This document shows positions 1-7,720 of a stretch of 41,524 bases of DNA, piece by piece. The notes under the pieces are model-generated. The model worked only from the letters and a program-made list of their open reading frames with translations, did no database searches and had not been told where the DNA came from. Source of the stretch: a virus; the IMG/VR virus record IMGVR_UViG_3300021138_000061, positions 1 through 41,524 of that record, one strand, 5' to 3'. The stretch's first letter is position 1. Each line of letters opens with the position of its first letter. Position numbers and translations under genes: made by a program.

Positions 1-23
1 ATTACCTATTCTATTTCTTATTT

Positions 24-461
24 ATGTTCCATAAAAGATTCTTTAAACCTTTGCATCCAGAAAAATACTCTGGAGATCCGACTAATATCATAATGCGATC
101 TAGTTGGGAGACCCGATTCGCTTCTTGGTGTGATAAAAACCCAAGTATAGTAAAATGGCAGTCAGAAGAAACTGTCGTTCCATATCGCTGCCCAACTGAT
201 AACAGAATACATCGGTATTTTGTTGATTTTCAAATTCAAGTATTACAAACAAATGGTAAATTAAAGCGATATTTGGTTGAAGTAAAACCAGCTAAACAAT
301 GTTCTCCACCTGTGTATCCTGGAAAACAAACTAAGCGTTATCTAGCTGAATCTGTTACATATATTAAAAATCAAGCAAAATGGAAAGCAGCAACCGAATA
401 TGCTAAAGATCGTGGATGGGAATTTAAAATTATAACAGAAAAAGAACTTGGGCTTACTTAA
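24..461 (+). CDS. gp4: Head completion protein, T4 gp4 (gp50/65) family
   Basis: A 145-aa protein, close to the roughly 150 aa of T4 gp4. The N-terminus MFHKRFFKPLHPEKYSGDP and the following SSWE and CD.NPS.V.W.SEE pattern are hallmarks of this family. It has a TnsA/PD-(D/E)XK-like nuclease fold and finishes packaged heads before tail joining. The acidic and lysine residues at D68 (YFVDF) and E87-K89 (VEVKP) fit the D...ExK active site. It is the first gene of the plus-strand late block and no strong Shine-Dalgarno site is visible before the ATG. Identification is from sequence pattern and synteny. Confidence 0.88.
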   Translation: MFHKRFFKPLHPEKYSGDPTNIIMRSSWETRFASWCDKNPSIVKWQSEETVVPYRCPTDNRIHRYFVDFQIQVLQTNGKLKRYLVEVKPAKQCSPPVYPGKQTKRYLAESVTYIKNQAKWKAATEYAKDRGWEFKIITEKELGLT

Positions 462-475
462 CCTAAATAAAGAAT

Positions 476-1078
476 ATGGCTATTAAGAAACCAATTCAAG
501 ACGTTTTTGACCAAAATAAATACGATCTCTTAACTGCGGTAAAGAGATCTAGAGGTTGGTTTGAAAAACAAGTTGCCGCAATGGCTCAGCAAAACATCAC
601 TCCCAATAAAGTGTTGAAGGGTGAGCCATCAGATATGCGAACTTCAATTGTTCCAGGGTCTTTGTATATGTATATTTATGACCCAAAAACCAAAGAAGAT
701 TTGCCATATTATGATAGATTCCCTTTGGTATTTCCTTTTAGAAAAACCCAAGATGGTTTCTATGGATTAAATATGCATTATTTACCATACGATTTACGTA
801 TTAAATTGCTTGATCAACTTCTAGTTTTTAAAAGCAATAGTCGTTGGGATGAAACAACAAAGATTAAATATAGCTGGGCATTAATAGATGGCGTTTCCCG
901 TTTTGCTCCAGCGAAACCTTGCGTGAAGCAGTATTTAAATGGTCATGTAAGAAGTCAATTTAGACAAATCTATTCAGAGGATTGGGCAACTGCTATGTTA
1001 TTACCAGTTGAAAGATTTGTTGGTGCATCTAAACAACAAGTCTGGTCAGAATCCAGAAAAATTACAAGAAGAGCATAA
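476..1078 (+). CDS. Conserved T4-like virion/assembly protein, function unassigned
   Basis: A 200-aa soluble protein with a central block (VPGSLYMYIYDPKTK, then PYYDRFPLVFPF and GLNMHYLPY) that I recognise as typical of an uncharacterised protein found beside head-completion and baseplate genes in T4-like phages of environmental bacteria. No signal peptide or membrane segment is visible. It follows gp4 by 14 nt, and its stop overlaps the next start (TAATG), so it is probably translated with its neighbours late in infection. It does not resemble T4 gp53, which would be the positional guess. A structural or assembly role is inferred from position only. Confidence 0.7.
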   Translation: MAIKKPIQDVFDQNKYDLLTAVKRSRGWFEKQVAAMAQQNITPNKVLKGEPSDMRTSIVPGSLYMYIYDPKTKEDLPYYDRFPLVFPFRKTQDGFYGLNMHYLPYDLRIKLLDQLLVFKSNSRWDETTKIKYSWALIDGVSRFAPAKPCVKQYLNGHVRSQFRQIYSEDWATAMLLPVERFVGASKQQVWSESRKITRRA

Positions 1079-1773
1079 TGGCAAACTCTCCAATAAACGA
1101 TTTTATTTCTTCAATTAAAGCTAATGGTCTTTCTAGAACAAACCGATATGCGGTAATGTTTGGAAATACACCATGGGCAGAATCAGCATTAACAAAGAAT
1201 ACAGTATTATTTTGTGACCAAATCCAGTTGCCTGGAACAAATTTTAATACAACTGATATGAGAACATATGGCGAAATTAGAAAAGCACCATATGAAAGAT
1301 TATATGAAGACATTAATATGTCGTTTTATGTTGATACTGATATGTCTGTAAAATTATTTTTTGATTTTTGGATGGAACATATTCAAAATCCAGTTTCTCG
1401 TAATTTTAATTATTATGAGAATTATACTTCAGATATTGTTATTGAAGTTCAGGATTTACAAAATCAAACAAGATATAATATGAAAATGTTTGAAGCATTT
1501 CCAAAAAGTATTGGTGCAGTTCAGATGGATTATAATGCCAAAGATGTTATGAAGTTATCTGTTAATTTTGCCTACAAATATTATCACGTCGGAGCATTAG
1601 AAGGTCTTCAACAACAAGATGTTATTGGATATCCAGGAGTAAATGATCTCAGTCATGACCCATTAAATGTTCTAACAAATAGATTACAAAATTTTGCTAT
1701 CGGTTCTATCGGTGCATATGGTGTTTCTAAAATACCGTCATTAACTAAAAATTTACCATCAATAAAGTTTTAA
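1078..1773 (+). CDS. Tail tube-like protein (gp19/gp54 family)
   Basis: A 231-aa protein related to the T4 tail tube fold. The N-terminal region (SINRYAV-like, here SRTNRYAVMF) and the segment around residues 80-165 (APYERLYEDI, FYVDTDMSVKLFFDFW, FPKSIGAVQMDY, then a beta strand ending FAYKYY) are characteristic. In T4, gp19 builds the tube and its paralogues gp48/gp54 cap the baseplate and start the tube. Length and position next to baseplate genes favour a gp54-like initiator, but a second tube gene outside the window would be needed to decide. The start overlaps the upstream stop. Confidence 0.75.
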   Translation: MANSPINDFISSIKANGLSRTNRYAVMFGNTPWAESALTKNTVLFCDQIQLPGTNFNTTDMRTYGEIRKAPYERLYEDINMSFYVDTDMSVKLFFDFWMEHIQNPVSRNFNYYENYTSDIVIEVQDLQNQTRYNMKMFEAFPKSIGAVQMDYNAKDVMKLSVNFAYKYYHVGALEGLQQQDVIGYPGVNDLSHDPLNVLTNRLQNFAIGSIGAYGVSKIPSLTKNLPSIKF

Positions 1774-1782
1774 GGAATTAAA

Positions 1783-2472
1783 ATGGCAGAGAAAAAGGAA
1801 AAAGACGAAGATTGGATGCAAAAGAAATGGCGTCCAGCTATGGGCTGGATGTATATGTTGATATGTCTATTAGACATGGGCATATTTCCAATTCTTTGGG
1901 CAGTTGTTCAAACATTAAATCACCAACCATTAATTCAATGGAATCCATTAACTCTCCAGGGTGCTGGTTTATTTCATATAGCAATGGGAGCAGTTTTAGG
2001 TATTAGTGCGTTTGGTCGCACACAAGAAAAATTAGCAGGTACTGCGGCAAATCCAACAGCTACTTCACAAACTATGACAAACAATACAAATATGTCAGGT
2101 GTTCCTAGCGGGATGCAAGGTGGTATGGGTGGTGCTGGAGGATTTGGTGGAAATACAGGAATGGGTGGTGCTGGAGGATTTGGTGGATCAACAGGTGGTT
2201 TCGGAGGAGCAGGAAATGGCGGATTCGGTGGTTCATCAATGGGCAGCACTCCAGCATTTGGCGCATCTACGCCAGGAGGATTCGGTGGGGGTGGTTTCGG
2301 TAGTTCACCAAGTCCAGCGCCAGCAGCAGGCGCAGGTGGGTTTGGTAGTCCAGCAGCAACAGGCGCAGGTAGTTTTGGAAGCGCACCTACAACAACTCCA
2401 GCGCCAGCAGCAGTAACCCCTGTTTTACACCCCAGTGACCCACAAACAAGAAATACTAGAAACGATCTATAA
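1783..2472 (+). CDS. Putative holin-like membrane protein with glycine-rich tail
   Basis: A 229-aa protein in two parts. Residues 1-86 carry a charged N-terminus, the segment WMQKKWRPAMGWMYMLICLL with further hydrophobic stretches to about 44, and a second one at 61-75 (GAGLFHIAMGAVLGI); this arrangement resembles three-helix phage holins (GTA-holin type). Residues 87-229 are a low-complexity Gly/Ala/Ser/Pro tail with many GGFGG/GSFG repeats, ending in a short polar C-terminus. A holin would set the time of lysis by permeabilising the inner membrane. The tail is unusual. Holin function is inferred from topology; a structural membrane protein is the alternative. Confidence 0.55.
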   Translation: MAEKKEKDEDWMQKKWRPAMGWMYMLICLLDMGIFPILWAVVQTLNHQPLIQWNPLTLQGAGLFHIAMGAVLGISAFGRTQEKLAGTAANPTATSQTMTNNTNMSGVPSGMQGGMGGAGGFGGNTGMGGAGGFGGSTGGFGGAGNGGFGGSSMGSTPAFGASTPGGFGGGGFGSSPSPAPAAGAGGFGSPAATGAGSFGSAPTTTPAPAAVTPVLHPSDPQTRNTRNDL

Positions 2473-2474
2473 AT

Positions 2475-2897
2475 ATGAAAATTGATGATACATTATCAGA
2501 GGTGTTTAATATGACACCTCCAAAATCTAAATGTGAGGTAAGCGAAGTGATTGATAATACTACTGGTGAAATTCTACAAACACCAGAAAGTAAAATTGAA
2601 ACCGACTACGAAACTACTAGAGCAAATCTGCGCGAGCTTCTTATTACTGGACAGAATGCTTTATATTCTGCTCTTGAAGTAGCTAAACAATCTGAACATC
2701 CACGTGCTTTTGAGGTTGTGGGTAATCTTATGAAACAATTGGCTGATGTAAACCAACAACTATTAGATATACATCAGCAAAAACAAAAATTAGATGCACC
2801 AAAGAAAGGTGCTGATAAAGTAACGAATAATGCTATCTTTGTTGGTAGCACTGCTGAGTTGAATAAGTTAATTAAGAATATGTCTAAAGGAGAATAA
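2475..2897 (+). CDS. gp16: Small terminase subunit, T4 gp16 family
   Basis: A 140-aa protein. The core DYETTRANLRELL (about residues 44-56), a long helix around PRAFEVVGNLMKQLADVNQQL and the C-terminal NNAIFVGSTAEL match the layout of T4 gp16 (helix pair, then ATVFMGSPTEL). Small terminase oligomers regulate the gp17 motor during headful DNA packaging. It sits 2 nt after the putative holin and 2 nt before gp26, so it is part of the same late operon, unlike T4 where it lies next to gene 17. Confidence rests on these matching motifs. Confidence 0.88.
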   Translation: MKIDDTLSEVFNMTPPKSKCEVSEVIDNTTGEILQTPESKIETDYETTRANLRELLITGQNALYSALEVAKQSEHPRAFEVVGNLMKQLADVNQQLLDIHQQKQKLDAPKKGADKVTNNAIFVGSTAELNKLIKNMSKGE

Positions 2898-2899
2898 TT

Positions 2900-3622
2900 A
2901 TGGCATTGCCAGTAATGAGTACACCAATTTATAATTTGGTGATACCTTCTACTAAAAAAAGTGTTAAGTATCGTCCGTTTTTAGTAAAAGAAGAAAAGGC
3001 AATTTTAATTGCGCAACAAAGTGAAGATACTGTTATTATGGTAGATACGCTTAAGAGTGTAATCAGATCTTGTATTTTAGATAAAATTGATCCAAATGAT
3101 TTAGCTACATTTGATCTTGAGTATATCTTTACTCAAATTCGAGCAAAATCTGTTGGTGAAACTGTTGAACTATTATTTCCGTGTGATAATGACCATGGGG
3201 ATCAAAACGATAAAGCCAAGGTAAAGATCTCAATTGATTTAACTAAAATTTCTGTTGAAACTCCAGAAAATCATAATGCAAAAATAGATTTATTTGGTGA
3301 TGTTGGTATTGTAATGAAATATCCAACAATTGAAATTATGAGTAAGTTAGAAAAAACTGATACTGATGATCTAGATAATATTTTTAATATTATAGCTGAG
3401 TGTGTAAATTATATTTACGAAGGCGATAAACTACACTACGCTAAAGAACAAAAGAAAGAAGATCTAATTGAATTCTTGGGTAATCTAAATTCTGAGCAAT
3501 TTATAAAAGTCCAAGAATTCTTTTCAACTATACCAAGGATTAAAAAAGATGTTGAATACGACTGTCCAATATGTGGCAAACATCATATTAAAACCTTGGA
3601 GGGAATGCAAAGTTTTTTTTAA
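2900..3622 (+). CDS. gp26: Baseplate hub / tail assembly protein, T4 gp26 family
   Basis: A 240-aa protein of the T4 baseplate family. The N-terminus (MALPVMSTPIYNL followed by PFLVKEEK) and the C-terminal zinc-knuckle-like CPICGKHH at about residues 225-232 are typical. A good Shine-Dalgarno (AAAGGAG) precedes the ATG. The last codons run AGT TTT TTT TAA, and the run of eight T residues just before the stop permits a -1 shift into the gp51 frame. The gene lies directly before gp51 and the tape measure, the position held by tail-assembly chaperone pairs such as lambda G/GT. In T4, gp26 is needed for hub assembly. Confidence 0.82.
   Translation: MALPVMSTPIYNLVIPSTKKSVKYRPFLVKEEKAILIAQQSEDTVIMVDTLKSVIRSCILDKIDPNDLATFDLEYIFTQIRAKSVGETVELLFPCDNDHGDQNDKAKVKISIDLTKISVETPENHNAKIDLFGDVGIVMKYPTIEIMSKLEKTDTDDLDNIFNIIAECVNYIYEGDKLHYAKEQKKEDLIEFLGNLNSEQFIKVQEFFSTIPRIKKDVEYDCPICGKHHIKTLEGMQSFF
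3613..3619 (+). promoter_or_regulatory. Predicted -1 ribosomal frameshift slippery site (T TTT TTT)
   Basis: In the gp26 frame the codons read AGT TTT TTT TAA. The heptamer T TTT TTT allows both tRNAs to re-pair after slipping back one base, after which reading continues TTA ATT AAT with no stop for 61 codons. The shift happens one codon before the zero-frame stop. A stem candidate starts 3-5 nt downstream. Confidence 0.72.
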
Positions 3623-3804
3623 TTAATCTCTGCCATGAAAGTCTAGCGAATTATTATAAAATGAATTTCGCTTTGATGCAGTACCACAAATACTCTCTAG
3701 CAGAGATTGAAAATATGATTCCTTTTGAAAGAGAAGTTTACGTTGCTATGTTAATACAGTATTTAGAAGAAGAAAAACAAAGAATAGAAACAAACAAGAG
3801 ATAA
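3619..3804 (+). CDS. gp51: gp51-like extension, probably made by frameshift from gp26
   Basis: In the -1 frame relative to gp26 an open frame runs from the slippery site to TAA at 3802-3804, giving 61 residues. These include ANYYKMNFALMQYHKYSLAE and EIENMIPFEREVYVAMLIQY. A short hydrophobic segment followed by a Y.L.EIE..IP.ERE..V motif is what T4-like gp51 and the T part of tail chaperones look like. The only early ATG (3661) has no Shine-Dalgarno, so translation mainly as a 301-aa gp26-gp51 fusion is inferred. In T4, gp51 catalyses hub assembly. The tape measure starts 6 nt downstream. Confidence 0.68.
   Translation, partial: LINLCHESLANYYKMNFALMQYHKYSLAEIENMIPFEREVYVAMLIQYLEEEKQRIETNKR
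3623..3710 (+). promoter_or_regulatory. Long-range stem that may stimulate the frameshift
   Basis: Bases 3625-3633 (AATCTCTGC) are perfectly complementary to 3700-3708 (GCAGAGATT). Two more pairs, one of them G-U, extend the stem to 3623/3710. The loop is 66 nt. The stem begins 3-5 nt after the slippery heptamer, close to the spacing used by known -1 stimulators. Confidence 0.55.
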
Positions 3805-3810
3805 ACTAAA

Positions 3811-5451
3811 ATGGCAAAACGCACAGGTAACAGTTCAGTAAATTCTAGTATCAGACAACAGACACAGTCTAATGCTGAGGGATTAGATAATCTACTGGCA
3901 GCACAACAGGCTTCTCTTGGTGAACTATCTTCAATTAGAAAGCTGATGGAACTATCTAAAGACCGTGAGAAAATTCAGAAAAATGCTAATGGTGGTATTG
4001 ATGTTTCCAAAATCCAAGAACAAATTCTAGATACCGCAAAACAACAGTTAAAAGGTAGCAAAACATTTTGGAAAACTAGAGAAGAAATGGACAGGATTGC
4101 TTATCAAGAATCTGATAAGATTGCTGAGTTAGCAAAGGCGATGAATACTAGTGGTAATTTTCTACAAAAACTTGGTGACTCTTTAACTCAAAAGAAAGAG
4201 GGGGTTAAAGAAAAGTTTGGTATTGCTAATGGTGGTTTAAAGAAAACAGTTCTTGGGGCATTAAATGTTGGTGGTGTTTTTAATAAAACTCTGGCCAAAG
4301 ATGCGTTTAAACAGAAACAAAAAGCACTTGGTAATGATGTTACTGATGAAGATGCTGAAGGTGCATATAATACTTCTAAACAAATAAAAGCTCATGATCA
4401 GAAAATTTCTGCTCTTAAAGCTAAACATGGTATTAGCGACGAAGAATTTGGAGCATCTAAAACTGGTAAAGAGATGCTTAATAAAAAAGAACAGCTAACT
4501 AACCAATACCGTTCTTATGATAAAAGTGCAAAAGCAGTAACTCCAGATCCAACTGAAAGAAATATTAATTTTGATAAGGTTAGTGCTCCTCAAAAAACTC
4601 CAACAGCAACTGCTGCTGAAGCTACTCAAAACGCAGAAGCAGTTGAAGAAAGTAAAAAAATGGAGGATGACGAACTCCATTATTTAAAAATTATTGCTGA
4701 GAATACTGGAGGCGCAGATAAATCTAAAGGTGCTAAACCAGATGAAAAGAAACCAGAAGGTGGTGGTTTATTAGATTCGTTATTCAGTATGCTCTCTGGT
4801 GGTTTAATGCAAGCATTTAAAGCATTATTAAATCCAGGAGCAATCCTTAAAGCACTAGGTAAAGTATTTGCAATTGGTATGATTGTTGGTGCGTTATTTG
4901 AAGGTATTATGGATGGGTTTGAGGAGTTCCAAAAGACAGGCGATATCGGTAAAGCACTTATCGCTGGTCTTGCTGGTATAATTGATTTCTTAACTTTTGG
5001 ATTATTTGATAAAGATAAAATCAAAGAAGTTATTGGCGATATGGCAGCATGGACTGAAGACCATATCATTAAGCCAGTAACAGAATTCTTCACATCAATG
5101 AAGGATGCTTTCATGGGTATGTTATCTAAGATAGGTATTCCAGAAATTACTTTATTAGATACAAAATTAACAGGTAAAGTTAGCGTTGGTCCGTTCTATC
5201 CATTTAAAGATGCTGAACCTGCTAAAGCAAAAGGTAGTACACCAGAAGCAGCTACGCCAACAAGTGCTACTACAGTTGAACAAAAATCTGCTGATAATGC
5301 GGCATTATCTGGTGCTCCAGTTGCAAGTAACAAGACTAATGTAGTCAATGCTCCGCAAACTACGAACAATACTACTAATCAGGTTATTAAATCTCCAATT
5401 AGGAACCAAGAGTCATCTCAAAGTAGGTATATCGCTACAAAATACGCATAA
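3811..5451 (+). CDS. Tape measure / baseplate hub protein, probable gp29 counterpart
   Basis: A 546-aa protein, similar in length to T4 gp29 (590 aa). Residues 1-250 are polar and rich in Gln, Lys and Ala with predicted coiled-coil stretches. Residues about 325-440 form a cluster of hydrophobic Gly/Ala-rich helices (GKVFAIGMIVGALFEGIMDG, ALIAGLAGIIDFLTFGL). The last 100 residues are low-complexity Thr/Ala/Asn followed by SRYIATKYA. This layout, and its place straight after the gp26/gp51 chaperone pair, fits a tape measure that fixes tail length and travels through the tube. Direct homology to gp29 could not be shown by eye. Confidence 0.65.
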   Translation: MAKRTGNSSVNSSIRQQTQSNAEGLDNLLAAQQASLGELSSIRKLMELSKDREKIQKNANGGIDVSKIQEQILDTAKQQLKGSKTFWKTREEMDRIAYQESDKIAELAKAMNTSGNFLQKLGDSLTQKKEGVKEKFGIANGGLKKTVLGALNVGGVFNKTLAKDAFKQKQKALGNDVTDEDAEGAYNTSKQIKAHDQKISALKAKHGISDEEFGASKTGKEMLNKKEQLTNQYRSYDKSAKAVTPDPTERNINFDKVSAPQKTPTATAAEATQNAEAVEESKKMEDDELHYLKIIAENTGGADKSKGAKPDEKKPEGGGLLDSLFSMLSGGLMQAFKALLNPGAILKALGKVFAIGMIVGALFEGIMDGFEEFQKTGDIGKALIAGLAGIIDFLTFGLFDKDKIKEVIGDMAAWTEDHIIKPVTEFFTSMKDAFMGMLSKIGIPEITLLDTKLTGKVSVGPFYPFKDAEPAKAKGSTPEAATPTSATTVEQKSADNAALSGAPVASNKTNVVNAPQTTNNTTNQVIKSPIRNQESSQSRYIATKYA

Positions 5452-5475
5452 AAAAGGGCACCGAAGTGCCCTTTT
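5452..5475. terminator. Bidirectional rho-independent terminator
   Basis: Stem GGGCAC (5456-5461), loop CGAA, stem GTGCCC (5466-5471), flanked by A-runs on the left and T-runs on the right. It can therefore end both the plus-strand tape-measure transcript and the convergent gp32 transcript. Confidence 0.9.
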
Positions 5476-5489
5476 CAACAACTACTAAA

Positions 5490-6407
5490 TTATTCTTCAG
5501 CAGCAATTTTCTTAAAGTAAGACATTACATCTTCGTCATCATCTTCAGCTACAGCTACAGCTTTTGGTGCTGGTGCTGCCTTAGAAGCAAAGGTTGGTGC
5601 CGCAGCAACTGGACGATCTTCCTCAGACATTTGAGCAGCAGACTTACCTGCAAAAGTATCACCAGAAAGAACTGCATCAAGTTTCTTCTTTAATTCATCA
5701 TAAGACTTAAAGTTGCTACGATCAGTAAACTCAGACAACTTGTACTGAGCATTAACGATACGAACCAATTCCTCATCAGAATCAGCAGCAGGACATGGTT
5801 CAGAAAATACTGACTCATCGTAGTTGGCGTAACCATCTTTCTTGCGCATGCGCAATTTAAAGTTAGCACCTTCCCACAAATCGAATACATTCACTGGCTT
5901 CTCATCTTCAAAAGTTGGACGAGCCTTGTCCATAATCTTATCAAAGATTTTCTTACCAAACTTAAACAAGAATACTTTACCTTCGTTCTCTGGGTGCTTT
6001 GGGTCAGACACAACGAGTACGTTAGCAGTGAAAGACAACTTACGCTTTTGTTTACGAGCGATCTCTTTGTTAGCATCAGAACCTGAGTTCCAAAGCATAG
6101 TGTTCAATTCACCGACTGGATCATTTTCACCAAGAGTTGTTAGGGAGTTTTCGATATACCATTTTCCAGTTGGACCTTGGAAGCCGTGATTAAACATGCG
6201 AACCCATGGGAGTTCATCGCCTTCAACACGTGGTAGGAATCGGAGAGTTGCTGTTCCGTTACCAGCTTTATCGCCTTCTAGACGCCAGAAGCGATTGTCG
6301 TCATAAGACTTCTTTTCGCCACTTTGTGGGTTAGAAATTTTATCAAATTCACCAGCAATTTTGCTGAAGTCTTGATTGCGCATTTTACGGAGTGTTTGAA
6401 TATCCAT
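5490..6407 (-). CDS. gp32: Single-stranded DNA-binding protein gp32
   Basis: A 305-aa homologue of T4 gp32 (301 aa), which coats ssDNA during replication, recombination and repair. A basic N-terminal B region (LRKMRNQDF) is followed by the OB-fold core (FWRLEGD, ATLRFLPR, ELPWVRMFNHGFQG, then NVLVVSDPKHPENEGKVFLF and WEGANFKLRM). The tail is Ala/Pro-rich and acidic (DDDEDVM), the A domain that binds replication partners. The Cys ligands of the T4 zinc site are missing: the region after the conserved FNHGF has no CPVC motif. The Shine-Dalgarno AAAGGAAAA is well placed. Confidence 0.95.
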   Translation of the reverse strand: MDIQTLRKMRNQDFSKIAGEFDKISNPQSGEKKSYDDNRFWRLEGDKAGNGTATLRFLPRVEGDELPWVRMFNHGFQGPTGKWYIENSLTTLGENDPVGELNTMLWNSGSDANKEIARKQKRKLSFTANVLVVSDPKHPENEGKVFLFKFGKKIFDKIMDKARPTFEDEKPVNVFDLWEGANFKLRMRKKDGYANYDESVFSEPCPAADSDEELVRIVNAQYKLSEFTDRSNFKSYDELKKKLDAVLSGDTFAGKSAAQMSEEDRPVAAAPTFASKAAPAPKAVAVAEDDDEDVMSYFKKIAAEE

Positions 6408-6431
6408 CGTATTTTCCTTTGTATTAAAATA

Positions 6432-6653
6432 TTACTTTGTATTAGTATTATGTTGTATTGAAATTTCATCATCTAACTCAACATCATCATCGAAGTCTTC
6501 ATCGTTGATGTCATAATCTTCTTCAACATAGTTATTTATCGTTCTCATTCCGCCAGTTTTTTTACCGTTAGAATGTTTGGCATGCTTTCCCGAACGACCA
6601 CCAAATTCTGTATCATCAAAACTCTTTGATGATTTATGATATGTGCGACCCAT
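6432..6653 (-). CDS. Small conserved phage protein, basic head and acidic tail
   Basis: A 73-aa protein with no recognised domain. The first half is basic and Ser/Gly-rich (GRTYHKSSKSFDD, GKHAKHSNGKKTGG), the second half strongly acidic (EEDYDINDEDFDDDVELDD). It lies between gp59 and gp32 in a minus-strand operon and begins 1 nt after the gp59 stop region, so translational coupling is likely. I have seen similar short proteins beside gp32 in environmental T4-like phages. The charge split suggests binding to nucleic acid or to a basic partner, but that is a guess. Confidence 0.75.
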   Translation of the reverse strand: MGRTYHKSSKSFDDTEFGGRSGKHAKHSNGKKTGGMRTINNYVEEDYDINDEDFDDDVELDDEISIQHNTNTK

Positions 6654-6654
6654 A

Positions 6655-7266
6655 TTAATCTAGTTCTTCAACAAAATGTGTAAATATTTTACGTAGTTTT
6701 TCTTTATCATATTTAATAAAACCAGTCAACTTCTTTATTCGTAATAATTCACTACTCCATATATATTGGACAGAAGTATTATCAAGCCAATGTTCAATAA
6801 TATGATCTAGTTCATTTACAATCACAAGGGTTTCAATTGAAATTTTACCACCGAGCCATAACTTTAATGCAGCTGGGTATTCATTAAAATTAAAATCAAA
6901 AATACTAGAAGTTGGTAATTTATTTATCTCAACATATGTCAATAAAGACGCAAGGTCGTCAATAAAAATCTTAGTAATACTCTGTTTTCTTTTATTCCAT
7001 TCAGCTAGATTATCATCTGCTTCTTGACCTGCATAAATTGCAGACTCATTACCATAAGCAAAATTCGCAACAAAGAACTGAATAATATCGCGATCGTTTC
7101 CAAACTTCCTTGCTAATTTCTCAAAAATATATCTATCATTCCGAGCATTAAATGCTTCACGTGAACCTTTAACATTTCCTCGGTTTTCGAAGACGTTAAA
7201 TTTCTCAGAGGTAAAGTGTAACTTTAATGCGAGATAGTAACGATATGCTTTAAAGCCATCCATCAC
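6655..7266 (-). CDS. gp59: Helicase loader gp59
   Basis: A 203-aa protein, close to the 217 aa of T4 gp59, which loads the gp41 helicase onto gp32-coated fork DNA. The N-terminus (GFKAYRYYLALKLHF), the segment RNDRYIFEKLARKFGN and the alpha-helical remainder align by pattern with T4 gp59. Gene order gp32-(small)-gp59-gp33 is the T4 order, which supports the call. It overlaps the gp33 stop by 4 nt and starts with Met-Met, so either ATG (7266 or 7263) could serve. Confidence 0.85.
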   Translation of the reverse strand: MMDGFKAYRYYLALKLHFTSEKFNVFENRGNVKGSREAFNARNDRYIFEKLARKFGNDRDIIQFFVANFAYGNESAIYAGQEADDNLAEWNKRKQSITKIFIDDLASLLTYVEINKLPTSSIFDFNFNEYPAALKLWLGGKISIETLVIVNELDHIIEHWLDNTSVQYIWSSELLRIKKLTGFIKYDKEKLRKIFTHFVEELD

Positions 7267-7478
7267 ACGTCCAGTTTTGCTCTTTTAGGTAAATAGTTTT
7301 CATCTTGAAAATTTACCTCAAGTTTATCCTTAAGAGATTTATTTACAAGTTTTGCGACATCTTCTGGTTCAATAAAGTTTTCTTTACAATATTGAAGAAC
7401 AGCATCCATGTAAGATATCTTTTTATCACGAACAATCTGTTCAATATGGAGCGAAAAATCGTTTGAAGATTTAAACAT
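7263..7478 (-). CDS. gp33: Late-transcription coactivator gp33
   Basis: A 71-aa protein if started at ATG 7478, which places FSLHIEQIVRDKKISYMDAV near the N-terminus as in related small gp33 proteins. T4 gp33 is 112 aa. It bridges the RNA polymerase beta-flap and the gp45 clamp to activate late promoters. The C-terminus (NYLPKRAKLDV) has the hydrophobic-basic form expected of a clamp-binding tail. A longer open frame exists upstream, but it overlaps the preceding gene almost completely and lacks family features. Position next to gp59 is as in T4. Confidence 0.75.
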   Translation of the reverse strand: MFKSSNDFSLHIEQIVRDKKISYMDAVLQYCKENFIEPEDVAKLVNKSLKDKLEVNFQDENYLPKRAKLDV

Positions 7479-7683
7479 GTTTTTTAATCCAGTATTCAGT
7501 GTTGCGAATTTCTTGGCAAACTTTATTATAGTCAGCAGATTTCTGTTTATATAATTTCCAAATAGGGGTATCAGTTCGTTCTGGATCCATCTGGCGATCA
7601 AATTTATCCAAATACATCGTAAAGAACTTATCTAATTTCATCTTCTGAATTAGAAGTTCTTGTCGTTTAGTTTTGTAATCCAT
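7471..7683 (-). CDS. Small hypothetical protein, probably leaderless
   Basis: A 70-aa, charged, helical protein (MDYKTKRQELLIQKMKL start) with no family recognised; it overlaps the gp33 start by 8 nt. The ATG lies only 6 nt after a TATAAT box, so the predicted transcript begins at the start codon. The nearest AAGG is inside the promoter spacer and cannot act as a ribosome site. T4 carries dsbA and rnh in this area, but I see no similarity to either. Confidence 0.7.
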   Translation of the reverse strand: MDYKTKRQELLIQKMKLDKFFTMYLDKFDRQMDPERTDTPIWKLYKQKSADYNKVCQEIRNTEYWIKKHV

Positions 7684-7689
7684 TATATA

Positions 7690-7718
7690 ATTATACCTTA
7701 GTTCTTCATAAAAGTCAA
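7690..7718 (-). promoter_or_regulatory. sigma70-type promoter TTGACT-N17-TATAAT
   Basis: On the minus strand, -35 TTGACT (7713-7718), 17-nt spacer and -10 TATAAT (7690-7695). The predicted start is about 7683, the A of the ATG. Confidence 0.85.
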
Positions 7719-7720
7719 GT

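Noticed and set aside
2099-2416. Plus-strand frame over the glycine-rich part of the holin-like gene, and its minus-strand counterpart
   Set aside because: Both are out-of-frame readings of a low-complexity repeat and have no ribosome site.
2468-2475. TATAAATA, identical to a T4 late promoter -10 element
   Set aside because: It overlaps the stop of one gene and the start of gp16, so the match probably comes from the stop and start codons; no second such site with good spacing was seen.
7479-7601. Upstream extension of gp33
   Set aside because: The added residues overlap the preceding gene and show no similarity to gp33, which begins properly at 7478.
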